A stretch of DNA of 60,003 bases from Antrodiella citrinella (Eukaryota > Basidiomycota > Agaricomycetes > Polyporales > Steccherinaceae): NCBI GenBank assembly GCA_004802725.1, contig SGPM01000162.1, forward strand, positions 1-60,003, given 5' to 3'. Positions 1 to 12,195 of the stretch are shown piece by piece; positions within the stretch are counted from its first letter, which is position 1; each line of letters begins with the position of its first letter. The notes below the pieces were generated by a model. It did not search any database and was not told the origin of the DNA. It was given only the letters and a program-made list of their open reading frames with translations. Both the position numbers and the translations under genes were made by a program.

Positions 1-389
1 TACCATTTACATGTATTGTGGTCGTTGGTTGGAAGTGAAGTTGCGTCGTTGTGGCCGGAGAGGCCCGCGTGACTTTCACGTGATGTAGTCGTCTCTGACT
101 CGGGCCTACCTTAGCTTCATAGGCGACGCGTCCAGCTTCAGCCTTCCCCCTCCCCCCCCCCCGCAAAGAGTTTCTCGCAAACGAGATCGTACCCAAATTC
201 GTGAGTCAAGATTCGGACGATACCAATTTCTGTACTCATACATGACACTTGTAGACAAGCTGTGATGGCTCAAATTGGGTACGTACACAGCCCAGAGAGA
301 ATCTGCCTCACTGCGGACAAATCCTGCTGTAGATCGAGTTCCTCACTGGATGTCTAAGCGGACGCCCTTCCGACTGCTCACGTCAACTC
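1..389. other. No gene recognised
   Basis: I see no coding segment I can support here. There is a pyrimidine run ending in a C homopolymer at about 146-162. The missing 5' part of the CE16 gene that follows would be expected here, but neither a GDS catalytic block nor a signal peptide could be found. Confidence 0.5.
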
Positions 390-1467
390 TGGAATTTTGC
401 TTTCGCGGATGCTGATATCGACCGAAACGTGTGCGTCTCCCCCTCCTACTGATCCAAATCTTAGCCGTCTCATTAAGATCCGAATTCAACGCTCTAGACT
501 GTCACTACGCCACAACTTCACAGTCCCACTCGTAGATCAAGTGAGCCAATGGGTCACGTATGCGGCAGACGTCATACCTCGTCCAGCACGCGAAGCCCTC
601 ACGGTCTGGTGGATCGGAATCAACGATACCGGTGATGGCTTCAGCGATTCCACCGTATGTCGTTCAATATACACGGCTTCTCCAGAGCACTTTCACCTCA
701 CGCCAATGTGAATGAACTTGCAGATCACTGGTTGGGATGCGTTCTGAGAGGATGAGATGACTTCTTACTTCGACGCAGTGGTACGTGGACTGTTTTCGTG
801 TTTACACGTTACTGAGTACAGTATTAACTTTTGGCTTGTGATTATGATAGGAGGCAGCGTATCCGTGTGGTCTACAGGGGACGTATCTCTTCATCAATGT
901 TTCTCCTGGACAACGTGAACCAGCCCATGTCGACAATCCATCTGCGCAACCACTCGAGGAGCAGGTCAAACTATACAACGCTAAGCTTACTGAACACGTC
1001 CAGGAATTTGATGCCAAGCATGATAGGGATTTGACCATCTTGACATTCGACTCCTGTACGTGGCTCAACGGCATCTTGGATAACGCATCTCAATACGGGT
1101 TCACCAATACCACTGGGTACGACGATCTCTTTCCCTTCCAACTTCCAATTCTAGACCGACAAGAGAAATATCCCATCTGCTTTGTATTCACATCTTCTCC
1201 GACACACGATCGCAATCTGACTATCTACGGACCACGTTCCACGCTGCGTGGTGATGGACATCCGCGGCATACCCACTGCAGGTTCTGCGAATGCACAGAC
1301 CCCACGTTCTTCTGGTACAGTAAGTTCACCTTTCCCAGCCGACTCGCCACGGTCGCTCCGCGTAATGCTCACCCATCCCCACAGATACCGGCCACCCCAC
1401 CGAGCGTGTCCATCGACTCCTGGCACAAGTCATCGAAGTGCAGCTCCTCGAGGCATCTCAACGCTGA
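390..1467 (+). pseudogene. CE16 acetylesterase (GDSL/SGNH type) pseudogene
   Basis: This is the remnant of a secreted carbohydrate esterase family 16 acetylesterase, a hemicellulose deacetylase of the SGNH fold. Recognisable blocks in order are WNFAFADADID (about 390-420), VPLVDQVSQW and VWWIGINDTGD (about 520-640), TSYFDAV before an intron (about 762-780), LTILTFDSCTWLNGILDN (about 1034-1085), FCECTDPTFFWY (about 1280-1321), and after an intron the catalytic-His block NTGHPTERVHRLLAQVIE, with a stop at 1465-1467. Lesions seen: an in-frame TGA at 745-747 where the family has Trp (GWDAF-stop-EDEM), a stop after the first block, and no signal peptide or GDS nucleophile block upstream. An intron could hide the second lesion but not the TGA. 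The family call comes from the ordered motifs; the pseudogene call from the stop and the missing N-terminus. A sequencing error at the TGA is possible but would not restore the N-terminus. Confidence 0.7.
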
Positions 1468-2091
1468 TCACGAGGGGCGGAAAAACCCCACGCTCGAGAA
1501 GAAAAGAAGCACTCGAAGACGAGAAGGGAGCGTGAATATGAGATTCGAGAATCACCCTGACCTAGGCTATAGAGGATTCATAAATAAGCATTGCATGGAA
1601 CAATAGCTAATCACCTGCGCGACTACCGTCCTATATCCATGGAAGAAGACAATTCCACCTTTCTCCTTTTCCTTCCTGTATGTACACTATCCCAGAGGTT
1701 TTTCTGTATAGGCTCGCGAAGAAGAGAGGCGCGCGAGACGCAGGATACGTAGAGACGAAAGTGTGGCATAGCGAAGAGTCGGCGAGAAAACCGGAAAAGA
1801 GATAACTAACTTCCGAAACAAAGAGAAAGGAGAACTAGAACTCTTATGTACACGTACAGCTTCGACGTCGACGGACGAGCAGGGATATATCCATCCGGAG
1901 GGAGGGGTGGGGGTGAGCTAGAGAATTAAGCTTACGGTGGCTGGACTAGATGTATGAAGGGGGAGGGCAAGTGTGGATGTGGCAAAGGCGAATTGAGGAA
2001 AAGTGAGGAAGGCATACGTATAAGGATCGACAAAAAACAATGGATTTTTTCCAGTCCGAGCCATTAAGTTATGAGAGGAGGCTAAGCAGCT
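1468..2091. other. Convergent intergenic region
   Basis: This lies between the end of the CE16 relic and the 3' end of the minus-strand VAP gene. It probably holds the VAP 3' untranslated region. No further coding or RNA feature was seen. Confidence 0.4.
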
Positions 2092-3376
2092 TCAGAAGAA
2101 TAAATATGTGGTCACGAACACTCCCAGCGCGATGATGATAACAACCTGCAGGGGGACGCCCTCGGGTGGAGCCATGTGGTCCTCCACATAGCTGCCAACT
2201 TCGGTGGCAGGGGAGAGTGTGCTAGTACCGTCGTCGTCCGATAGAACAGAACGAGGTCGTCTCCTGAATTCCGATGACGTGAACTCTGATGGAGCGATCG
2301 TGCTTGGCTCGGGCATGGAAGAGATAAGACTGCGGAGTCGGTCGATCTCTGCCTTCGCGTCCCGCAGCTCCTTCTCCTTGTTGTTCAGCTCATAGGTGAG
2401 GTCGGGACCCGAGGCGACAGCTTGTACGGGTTGCGGTGAAGGTGGTTGAGGTTGGTGAACGTTGACATGGACCAAAGGAGGAGGCACTTCTCTCTCCAAC
2501 TGCTCCTCTTGTGACACCGGCTCGTCTGGTGGTGGTGTTGACGGCGCATCGACGTGTATCTCGGGCTCGCCCGGGACGTGCTCATCCTGACCAGCGGGTT
2601 CCGGGGCGTGACCATTGGAAGGTGGAGGGATGTGGCGAACAGTTTCGAAGCGCTGTAACATGCATTTAGCCACAGCAGCGCGGTGACGTACTGAATGAAG
2701 CTTACGGAGTCACTAATGTTCATCAAAGAGCTCATGTTTGCGTGCGTCTCATCTTCCTCCGGCACAGTCTGCCCCTCGGGTGGCAAGTAGACGACTCGGA
2801 TTTTCTGCGAATGAATTTCCTCGTTGCTCTCACTCGTCCACTGCATGGAGAATACGTCAGCTACAGGATGACAGAAAGCGGAACAAGGCGTACCATTTCC
2901 TGCAGGGGAAGCACTTCCTTCTCCTGAGTGATGGTTGTGCTCTGAATCAGGAATTTGTCCTTGCACTTTATGTTCATGGGAGGCTCGTCCTTCATGGCTT
3001 GCAGCATTACTGAAAGAAAAGATGAGTGGAAAGACTCTGGAGAGTGGATGGGAAGACGTACCTTGTACTTCGACGGTCTCTCCAGGTTCTACCCGCCCCG
3101 AGTTTGGACGTACGCAGTACAGCTGGAAAGCCCCCTCTCGTCACCAACGCACAAGGCATTCATACTGGCACTGAACATACCTTTGGGGCGGTCGTTTTGA
3201 CTTTGAAGGCGACGGGTTGTGCATTGTGGTTGGAGATACTGAGAGCACGTTTGACATGTTGGGTGAGGGGCCCTGATGAATGATGGGGTGAGCGACGTGT
3301 CCCTCTGAGGCGCAAACGACGACAGCTACGCACTGTTGAAGCCCAAACTGCTACTTGGATTGATCACGACGGACAT
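2092..3376 (-). CDS. SCS2: VAP family ER membrane protein (Scs2-like)
   Basis: This is a tail-anchored ER protein that tethers ER to plasma membrane and recruits FFAT-motif lipid-transfer proteins. The start ATG (3374-3376) opens MSVVINPSSSLGFN, and an intron joins it to PLTQHVKRALSISNHNAQ, so the product begins with an MSP domain (about residues 1-125). Conserved MSP blocks follow: VAFKVKTTAPK, YCVRPNSGRVEPGE and the CKDKFLIQST stretch. A Pro/Glu-rich linker follows, then a charged coiled-coil (NNKEKELRDAKAEIDRLRSL) and a C-terminal membrane anchor (VVIIIALGVFVTTYLFF) at the very end, the standard VAP order. There are at least four short introns; one falls after SLMNISDS. It lies on the same strand as MSH5, about 330 bp downstream of it. 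Assignment is secure from the full domain order; the exact splice sites are inferred. Confidence 0.92.
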
Positions 3377-3705
3377 GGTGGAAAGAGGAGAAGGAGATTG
3401 CGGAAAGACTGCGAGGATGATGACGGTGCTACAGAGCACGACGGTGGGACATGGACTTTTTAGGCGGAGACTCTCACGCCGATTCGAGGGTGGCCTCCGC
3501 GTGCGCTATAACCCACTGACTCAGCGACTCCGAGCTCGTCGTCCAACACGGCGCACAAGCCTCATGGCGGGCAGACACGCACATCCGCAGACCCATCTCC
3601 TCGTTGTCACAGCCAACTTATCTCAATCGCGATCCCCGCCCATACCTTCGCGGGAGTGCACGGTAAACACGTCGTCGAGGCTGTTACTGTACGTCACTTT
3701 ACATG
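3377..3705. other. Intergenic region between MSH5 3' end and VAP 5' end
   Basis: The region must hold the VAP promoter and the MSH5 terminator. No specific signal could be singled out. Plus-strand reading frames here look like chance. Confidence 0.4.
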
Positions 3706-6700
3706 CTAGACTGCCGGGTCCTCACCCTTGCCCAGTATCTCTCGCAGCTTAGCCTTGACCTCCACATCGCCGTCCGCATCCCCACTCAGATCCCAAGCCA
3801 GGAACTTGCGACACACGTCTTCTGCCTCTGCGAGCTCAGCTCTCTCCTGCGTGTCCATCTCTTCGTCAAGAAGTTGTCCGATCTCGTGCTGCGAAAGCAG
3901 TTGACTGCAACTTGTTAGTATATTCGCCGTGCCACTCATAGAAATCATACACACCTGACGTAGACTGCGCGGCGCACGACCGCTCGAGGGATACCAAAGA
4001 TCTCCGCACACAACGCTGCATGCGAATTGAGCCACAGGCCGTTCTGCACTCTACAAACGCAACTGAGAAGCAGACATTGAACTGGTACGCAGCCACCCAC
4101 CTGTACAAATAAGTGATCCTCTCGTTTGGCCGGACGTGAACCTCGCTTTGATCGTCGTCGACATCGTTCTGAGAATCGTACGCCACGGTTCCTGGACGCG
4201 ATTCACTCGCTGCGATGAGTTCCCCCTTGCTAGAAGTCAGCAACACTTGCATATGAACAAACTGGATTGGCAGTTCCTCTGGGTCGAGTATGTCGTTCCG
4301 AAAGACATCGTGGAAATGCGTCGCCGCCAGTACCCTGGGGCAAGAGGTTCCGCGATCGACGAAATGCCTGAGCACGCCGCAGAATAGACCAGCACCATCT
4401 AGTGGTCAGAGACAAACAGCGACACGAGGAGGGTAAGTATGAAGAGCAGCCAGGACCCTAGTAGCACGAAGAGCACGAGCCTGCAGATTTAGTCCCTTTG
4501 CCAAACTCGTCCAGCAGTACTAGAGATCGAGCGGTACAGTTGCGAAGAGATAAAGAAACCTGATTGAGGTCAATCATGAATGCAGATTGCACCTAGTACG
4601 GACAGATGTCAGCTGAGAAAGAACGAGAAACGTGGTCAGCGTGAATCTTGACTTTAGAGACCGACTCTCGTGTCTGTATCCGCGTGAAGACTGGAGAGAT
4701 CGGGTAAGCTGTTTGCTATCCACGTATAGAAATAGAATTCTTACTTTTGTCGACGATGCCAAGAGTGGCTTGTGCAGCGGGTACGAAACTGCGAGAAAGT
4801 CAGAACGCTGCAGAACTCCAGAAACTTCGAAGCATGGGCTCACCATCCGATCTAGCATCATATGATCAGCTCATTCTTTGAATGGGCAGTCAGATAGAGA
4901 ACACACCTGAGCCATGAACTGTATCAGTGCCACCTAATGAATCGTTATTTCTGAACCAGACGACGATATCATATGTGTGCATACCTGCTTCAGGTAAACA
5001 CTCTGCCGTTCTGAAAAGTAAGTTCCAGAAGGACCATGGGAACGAAGAGCATGCACCTTGCCACATGCATTCGCACCTGTACATACGACGATGCTATTGA
5101 GTTCGATACCCTCGCCTTCGCCGTCCTCCGTTCCGTCTTCTTCATCGGGTAGGATGTGCGTTCCTGCACTTCCGCCACCGGCGAACGCTATATCGTTGGG
5201 AACGAATGTATCCACGACGAGCTCCTGGAGAGGATGCCTGAAAAATACAATCGTACGCCACTTGCTTTGCACATGCGAGGTTTACGAACCTTCCTTGTTT
5301 GATACACGTCACAGTATCCTCTGACATACGAGGCCGCCGGAAGTTGTACGTTCTTGAAGCCTCTGCGAAACATAGAAGGCAATCGAGTTCAGCACAGATG
5401 TCGCATGCTCTTCCTATAGTGTCCTTGAATGTGAGGACCTTCTCTTGCAACGACTGTATAATCTCGATTTCTTTGTCAACAATAGCAGAGTGTACATCCC
5501 CGATGTGAAGGTCCATGTCTTCGGAACACGGATGTGAGTGTCAGAATCAATACGGTGACCTGACACTCGAAATCTTACCGCGCATTTCCTCAGATTTGAA
5601 GTAGACATTGCACCTATTGAATAGGATGTCAGCACACATCGAAGCGTTGTTGAAACAGCATACTCAGATGAGAACTGGGAACAATGGAGTGAGTAGAGTT
5701 TCTATGTTACTTTGAGCGGCATGCGGCACCTGGAAAGTCCAGCCTTCCATGACGGCAATCCCGTTCTCACCCTTCCATTCCTCGTGCATCGGCACACAGA
5801 TCAAGTAACCTGGTAGGCATTTGAATCAATGCAATAGTTCACGTTTTTAAGAAACACTTACCAAGTTGTGGGAAGTACACGACGTTCAGCGACTCTGCGT
5901 ATCCGGGTTCGATATTCGCGGCAACTTGCTGAGCAACAGATGACTATGGTATCGCGTTCATGTAAACGTGCGCGGAAAGAACGCATGTAACAATAACAAC
6001 GTACCAGGACCTCGTCGATTCCGTTATACAAGTGTTTGAGCTGATCAAGTTCATCATCGATGTGTGGCCGGACACAAATACGACCAGCTTGGACAGATTC
6101 ATCCCAATTGATCTACTTGCTAGTGAGAACAGTGATGCCGACAACAATGGAATCCACATACAACGGTATTCACGGCACTCCCGATCTCCTTGTAGCTAGG
6201 ATCATCTAGGGTGTCGTACAGCTGCAGACAAAAAGAATTATCTGATCAGTCGAACCAACGGCACGAAAGCAAAACGGCATACCCGTCGTAAGACATCGAT
6301 CCCTGATGTATGGCTCAACTCGGAAAGTGCATCGCGCAACAGCACGGAGTAGTATGCAAACTAAAGATGCGTCCCAAAAGATCAGCACAAACAAGGCTGT
6401 TGGAGGTCGCAATCATAATGCACCTTCATTATGCCCTGCCAATCCGATATCTTGACCTTCCCCGACTTCATCGCCTCCATGGTCTTCGGCACGTTCTTAA
6501 TCCCAAGCAAATGATTATGCATCGAATTGACGATGGTCAAATTCTCCAGACGCATAAAACACGCCACAGCGTCATGCCTTTCTTCAATGACAGCAATCGA
6601 TAACGATGGTCTGAGCAGCCATTCACGTAACATGGCTCGCCCCAACGAAGTCTTCGTATTGTTGAGGATCCCGAAAAGTGACAGCCCTTCTTTTGTTTTG

Positions 6701-7841
6701 TCCGAATGCGCTGACGCGTGGTTCTCTGTGTCGAAAATTTGGAGGGAAAAGAGGGCGTCCGCATTGATCTGCATGGCTTGTTTCAGTGCAATATACTCGA
6801 TGTCGCGAATCTCGAGTCCGCCAATGCCGCCATCGTCTAGCTCTCCTACTGCTCGTACTCTCGTGAGGTGGTCGAGTAAGGCTCCAACAGAGCCCATCTA
6901 AAATCTTATTTTTCAGTGCTGTTCTTGCTTCATATCCCCACGACTTACACAGAGAGGGGATGTTTCCACCGAAGCATAGTTTGCAAGGCGTATAGCTGCA
7001 TTCCATCTCTGAGAATTAGGATCACCGTTGACATCATTCTGTCTCCTCATAAAGTCGTACGCGCTCCTCGGTTCTGACGTAGAATCAGAACCGGGCTCAG
7101 CGTCGCCCGAGGTATCCGCAGGCAGCTCAGAGAGAAGGCGGAGGGACAGGGCTCTGTCGCGCCCTTTTGTTGCAACGAACTCCTTGTGAGGTCGCAAACT
7201 AAAGTGACCTCCATTTGTATCCGCTGCATGTAGGAGTGTGCCAATCAGTACCAACGCGCACTGTAGATTTTGAGAATACAACTGACTATGACTGCGCAGC
7301 ACATCGATGAAGCCATCATCAGCCTTGGATGACGTGAGTACAACATTGGGACTGATTTGCTCCAACACTAGAGCGCATATAGTCAGCTCACTGTCCTGCA
7401 TTTACATGCCAGACTCACGTGTAGTTGCCAAATCGTAATGTGGGCTTTCTTGACTATCCTCCAAAATATACATCTTGCATGTCACGGGGTCGTAATATGC
7501 GCATCCTACACGACCGCTGTGCGCAATGGGACCAGTGTATATGCTTTCCTTTAAGGAAAGGGAACATACTCACAACTGGCAGGACGCTGCCATACATATC
7601 TGCCCTCATGTTCAGATTACTTTTATGACAGAGCCAACTCAGAAACACGTACCTTCTCAGGACTTGCACTCTCATCCGCAGTCTCGTCTGTCTCGTCTTC
7701 CTGCTCAGTGATTTCCCCATCCCATCGTACCTTCTTGCGGACGTTGCCGCTCTCAGAGGGTTCTGTACTATCTATGGGCTCTGCTGCATCGGGCTTACGT
7801 TTATGGTTGCGGTTGCTAGACGTGGGGGATGGGACAACCAT
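3706..7841 (-). CDS. MSH5: Meiotic MutS homolog MSH5
   Basis: MSH5 pairs with MSH4 to stabilise Holliday-junction intermediates and promote meiotic crossovers; it does no mismatch repair. The start used is the ATG at 7839-7841 ([10 protein letters not shown]). The N-terminus is a disordered acidic/basic region, followed by a MutS II-like block ([17 protein letters not shown]). MutS III core pieces include [17 protein letters not shown] and [13 protein letters not shown]. The ATPase follows with Walker A TGANACGK, split by an intron before SVYLKQ, and Walker [18 protein letters not shown]. The MSH5-type end is [11 protein letters not shown] and then [15 protein letters not shown]. No mismatch-binding domain I with its Phe-x-Glu motif was seen, as expected for MSH5. 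The gene is cut by many (more than ten) small introns, so the protein length (roughly 900-1000 aa) is an estimate. Key ATPase residues are present and no stop interrupts the exons I could follow. Confidence 0.93.
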
Positions 7842-8333
7842 GTTGAACGGAGATGAGAGCAGAGAAGTGGTCAATCGGTCCGAGACTCGAAATTATTGTA
7901 CCTGTCAAGCTGAGCGCTTATTTGATGGACCTACACCAGGCAAACATTAAGACAAGGCGTCGTAGGAAAACAGACTTCCACCGATAAAGATTCTGGAGGA
8001 GTGCTGAGCCAGAGAACGCATTGCGACAGCTAGACACATACCGAAGTGTCTATACAGTACATGACAGACGCACGGGCCGTCGACAAGAGATAACATCGAG
8101 ACCCATAATGACAGGCTGAAAGGCAAACCGAATTGCAACACGAGGGCTAATTTCGGAAGGTTCTAAGGGCAGCATGGTCAACCTTCATGATAAAGATTGT
8201 GCAATCGTTACCATCAGCAGACATGCGGACTCAGTGTCTGTGGAGACGGACTGGCAGAACGATATGCAGAGATGGGATCGATTCCAAGGTGACGACCGCA
8301 CGGAGACAACAAACGGTAAGATAATACAGCCGC
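7842..8333. other. Intergenic region upstream of MSH5
   Basis: This holds the MSH5 promoter side and the PHB2 3' flank. I see no conserved protein or RNA signal in it. Confidence 0.4.
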
Positions 8334-9717
8334 TCATTTCTTTCCTGAAAGCAACTCCTTCACATCATCGGAAGTAACTGGATGGATACCGAAAGTCAGA
8401 ACCCGAACACACGACGTACACATTCCTACTCACCATTAAGCAATAGACTCTGAGAATCCAGCATGACCCGGTTGCCGGACGCTGCCAGTATGTTCGCGAT
8501 ATCACGGGCTGCCTCCAGTCTTCGCAATTGCAAGAAGCCCTTATTCGACCGCATGGCTTCTCCAATGAGTTCGGCACTACGGGCCTCACCCTGAGCACGA
8601 ACTATGATAGACTATTCCACAGAACCATGAGATGAGTGTGTAAAAGGCAATCATTTTTATGAACTGACCTGCTTCTCCTGGATCGCCTGGTCGACTAGGA
8701 ATGCGGCACGGAGTGCGGTTTGTTGCGCAACCTGACGCGGAGATCAGGACCTTGGTTACCGAAGGGGAGGAAAAAATGTCTTACCTGCTTCGCCTCTACC
8801 GCATGAGTGAACTCAGGAGAGAAGGCAACATGTGTAATCGAAACATCATCCAGCACAAGATTGAAACGGAGCGCCCGTCTGGTCAAGTTTTCTCGGACCA
8901 GTCTTGATACCTGTTTGCAGCCGGATCTCGTCATTGAGCGACACGGTCTCGTACGTTTGACGGAAAATATAAAAACGCACCATCTCTCGCTGTGTAATAA
9001 GCTGACTAGCATTAAACTGCGCAACAACACTTTTGAGGACCTCGTTGACGATGGAAGGTAGCACGCGTTCGTCATAGTCTGCTCCCAATTCCCGATAAAT
9101 TTCGGGTAGCTTTGCTGGGCTGGGTTTGGACAGCACACGACATGTAATATTGACCATTTGCAGATCTAAAGTACGACATTGTTAGACATGAACCATTGAG
9201 CAGGAGACATACTGGACACGCCTTTTGTCCCAGTCAAGCTCGCAATGCTACGTGGCTTGGCACGGATATCAAACAAAATGGGCGTTTCGAACCAAGGTAT
9301 CTGCACTTCAAGGTTACTTCAATGTAGTACGGTAGAGGTAAGATTACGCACCCTCAGATGTGTTCCCTCCGTGAACACCTCCTGTGTAACACCGTGTAAA
9401 CTAAGGCGAATGTAAGGTTAGAGCCATTTCCGATGTCTTCAGTATCAGCTACTCACCGAGTGTATTTGATGGCGCGGTGACCACCATCAACTGAGACGCA
9501 TCGACAGTTCAGTTCTAGAGAGAATCTGCCGAGAGACCTTGTGTGACGCACCGTTGAACAAGCTCGCATTCAGCAAAAGACCACCACCAATAAGCGCAAC
9601 AATTGCGCCTCCTCCAGCAAAGAGTCCTTTGCCACCATTGGGAATACGTCCACCTCCCTGCTGGCTCGCCTTCTGCAGCTGTTGTGCAAACCGTCTGAAA
9701 GCGTCCTGTCCACTCAT
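8334..9717 (-). CDS. PHB2: Prohibitin-2, mitochondrial inner membrane
   Basis: PHB2 forms ring complexes with PHB1 in the mitochondrial inner membrane and acts as a scaffold or chaperone for respiratory subunits and the m-AAA protease. The ATG at 9715-9717 opens [19 protein letters not shown] Gly-rich region leads into a membrane segment ([16 protein letters not shown], about residues 35-50). The SPFH/prohibitin core follows: [46 protein letters not shown] and [20 protein letters not shown]. The end is the coiled-coil VEAKQVAQQ...AIQEKQ with [19 protein letters not shown]. The last intron joins LLLN to a short tail ending at TGA 8334-8336; that terminal exon is the least certain part. Several introns under 80 nt are present. 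It is divergently placed to the PQ-loop gene. Confidence 0.94.
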
Positions 9718-10051
9718 GGTCGCGGTATGTAACGAGAGAGAGTCAACTGTGTACCGTCGGCGCAGTGCGCACAACGTACTCCCGGCGCTCGGCATCTGTC
9801 CACGCGCGACCGGCGGTTATATATTTTATGAGGTAATACACATTTCGTGACTTTCACGGCAACTGCCGAACCACCTTTCTTCCCAACAGTGATCTTGGAA
9901 TCCAATTGCCCCGGGCGACATTAATATTGTCTACTTCGTTGCCTTCCGGACTTGCAGTGTGGGTATGTGATTAGGTTTCTTCCTCACCATTGCTCGTACA
10001 GCCCCTTACTTTGCCCTTACTTCTTCCGCGAGGTTTTAGCAACACGTAAAG
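9718..10051. promoter_or_regulatory. Divergent intergenic promoter region (PHB2 / PQ-loop gene)
   Basis: About 334 bp separate the start codons of the divergently transcribed prohibitin-2 and PQ-loop genes, so both promoters must lie here. No TATA box or named element could be assigned with confidence. Confidence 0.5.
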
Positions 10052-11335
10052 ATGATCGAGAACATTCATGAGTCCCTGAGCAGCATTGTGCGCATTTTTT
10101 GTCTGGACACACACGAAGCAAAGCATGTCTGATATGCCACTTGAAGCTAGGATGGATGTCTATAGCATGCTGGTCAGTCGTATCTGGTTTCCGAGGATGC
10201 TCCACGTCGCTCAATACAGTTTCCAGGATCGTGGTCTATTCTCCGCAGATTCTAGAGAACTACCAGCTTCAGTCTGGGGAGGGTCTTAGTATACTCTTCG
10301 TGTTGATCTGGTTGACAGGCGACCTCACTAATCTTTTCGGGGCCCTACTCGCGGGATTGCTGCCCACGATTAGCATCCTCGCGGCGTATGTGCGTGCTTT
10401 CTGATTGGCATATCATGACGTATGTTCTGCTGACAACACCAATGCAGTATACTGTCTGTGATGCGATCCTATTGGGGCAGATATACTATTATCGCAGGAA
10501 GAACAGCAGGCAGACTGTTCCGACCTTGGTCTCAGACGTGTCCGTACCCCCAGGCCCGGTTTCGGAGAATACCCCACTGCTTGCTACAAGCGACTCTAAC
10601 GGTCATGAAACCAAGATACCATCTCTGGCGAAGCAATTCATCAAATACGGTGCTGCAGTTCTCTTTGTATTAATGACCGGTGTTGCGGCCTGGGCTATAG
10701 ACCAGTACATTCACAGGGGACAGCCTCGTACCCGTCCCGAGGAAGTTGTGGAGTGGAGAAGCCAGCTCCTAGGATGGATTAGTGCCGTAATGTTCCGTGC
10801 GTACGCCTTCGTTCAACGCAGCTATTCAGAGGCTGATAACGAGAGAAGTTGGTGCTCGTGTTCCTCAAATACGTGGGTTCTCTCTATTTAGTTGAGAAGT
10901 AGGTGCTTAAGCGACCATCGCCGGCCAGTCAAAAATTTGCAGACAAAGTGCGAAGGCCTGTCTCCGGCGCTGTTTCTGTTTTCTATTGCTGGGAACTCGA
11001 CATACGCATTGTCGATTCTCGCTGCTAGCATGGAGTACCATCATCTCGTTGCGAACGCGGCCTGGCTTGCAGGTATGTTCTAGGCAGTACATGTGATGTT
11101 GGGGCTATCAACACTCATGATTGGACTGTGTTCCGTCGCGCCGTTAGGGAGCGGATTGACAGTCTTCTTGGATACCTTCGTAAGCACCATCATCCTCCCA
11201 GAACCCATAAGCGGCCGCACTTGCCGCTTTCTCCTTTGCATGCGCTGAGTATGGGTGTTGCAGGTCCTGCTTCAATTCTCGTACTACCGAACGGTCGATC
11301 GCCGTTTGCCCGGTTCGGGCACGAGTATGTCATAA
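10052..11335 (+). CDS. PQ-loop repeat vacuolar/lysosomal transporter
   Basis: This is a seven-helix PQ-loop membrane protein of the Ypq1-3/PQLC2 group, which exports cationic amino acids from the vacuole. I start at ATG 10052 (MIENIHESLSSI). Splicing gives LGWMSIACWIVVYSPQ, the first PQ motif, then ILENYQLQSGEGLS and helices in ILFVLIWLTGDLTNLFGAL. A hydrophilic middle (ENTPLLATSDSNG, a dileucine-type vacuolar signal) follows, then LFVLMTGVAAWAIDQYI. The second PQ repeat, split by introns, is GARVPQILKNLQTKCEGLSP, and the end is SGLTVFLDTFVLLQFSYYR. Seven or more exons can be chained with consistent phases; the stop is at 11333-11335. Both PQ dipeptides are present. The amino-acid substrate is inferred from the family. 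Confidence 0.88.
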
Positions 11336-12195
11336 GGCGAAAAGGATACACATTGCACACCTGATTGCAGGTACCCCGTAGACGTATTCGACTCTGCCTG
11401 CTGGCCGAGTCCTGCGATGTACGCTGTGCTAGCGCTGCAGCTTAGTCAGCCGACGCAACACGCCCCCGTTCTGAACAATGCATTACATTCCATTAGTCGA
11501 CTTTTGCCCTGAGCGGACGGAGTCTTTTTGCGAGTTTCTGATGTGAAGGAAGTCAAAAGTTAAGCGACCCCCCATCTTGAATGCGTGAGAGCTGGCGACT
11601 TTTTCTCGTCGTTTGGGTTTGAGTGGCGAATCGTCGTATTTGAGGTGCATTTGGTACTTTATAGTCAGCTGGCGCATCTGCCTCGTTGTCCTCCTCGTGC
11701 CCGAGTTCATCCATCGGCCGTCCCACGTTGCAGGTCACCAACAAGCCATTCTCGACGGCACACCGCTCAGGGAGGACATGCTTCCAGCCTCGTGGTCGTC
11801 CACGATCCTGCGGGCAAACAAAACCTCTTTATCAAGGTCAGATCGCTAACCCGGTTTTATATGAACCACCATGTCCTCCAACTTTCCGTATGTCCCCCGT
11901 CCCAGTCCCCCCACACTCAACACAGCATCTGGCGGTGCTAGCGGGACCCGTTGCTGAGCAGAAGGTGTGTTCTGACTTGTCCCATTATTCTGCCAGCACC
12001 GACCATGCGTCAATCCCTGTTTCAGGTTGTATTTGCATTCCTCAGCCACACATCACCCTAGTCGTCTGAGGCGCAACTCGTCCTTCTCCTCTGTACTCGC
12101 CCATTTAAGGTGGCGTCTCAATTTCTGTAACAGAATCTTGTACGGAGACTGACTTAACAGCGCTGGGACTAGGTAAACTGCCCCCGGAGCATACC
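11336..12195. other. Intergenic region, no gene supported
   Basis: This 860-bp stretch lies between the PQ-loop gene and the F-box gene. A short frame at about 11869-11920 begins with Met and is Pro-rich, but it ends after about 35 codons and has no conserved motif. It may be 5' untranslated sequence or an upstream ORF of the F-box gene. Nothing else was recognised. Confidence 0.4.
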
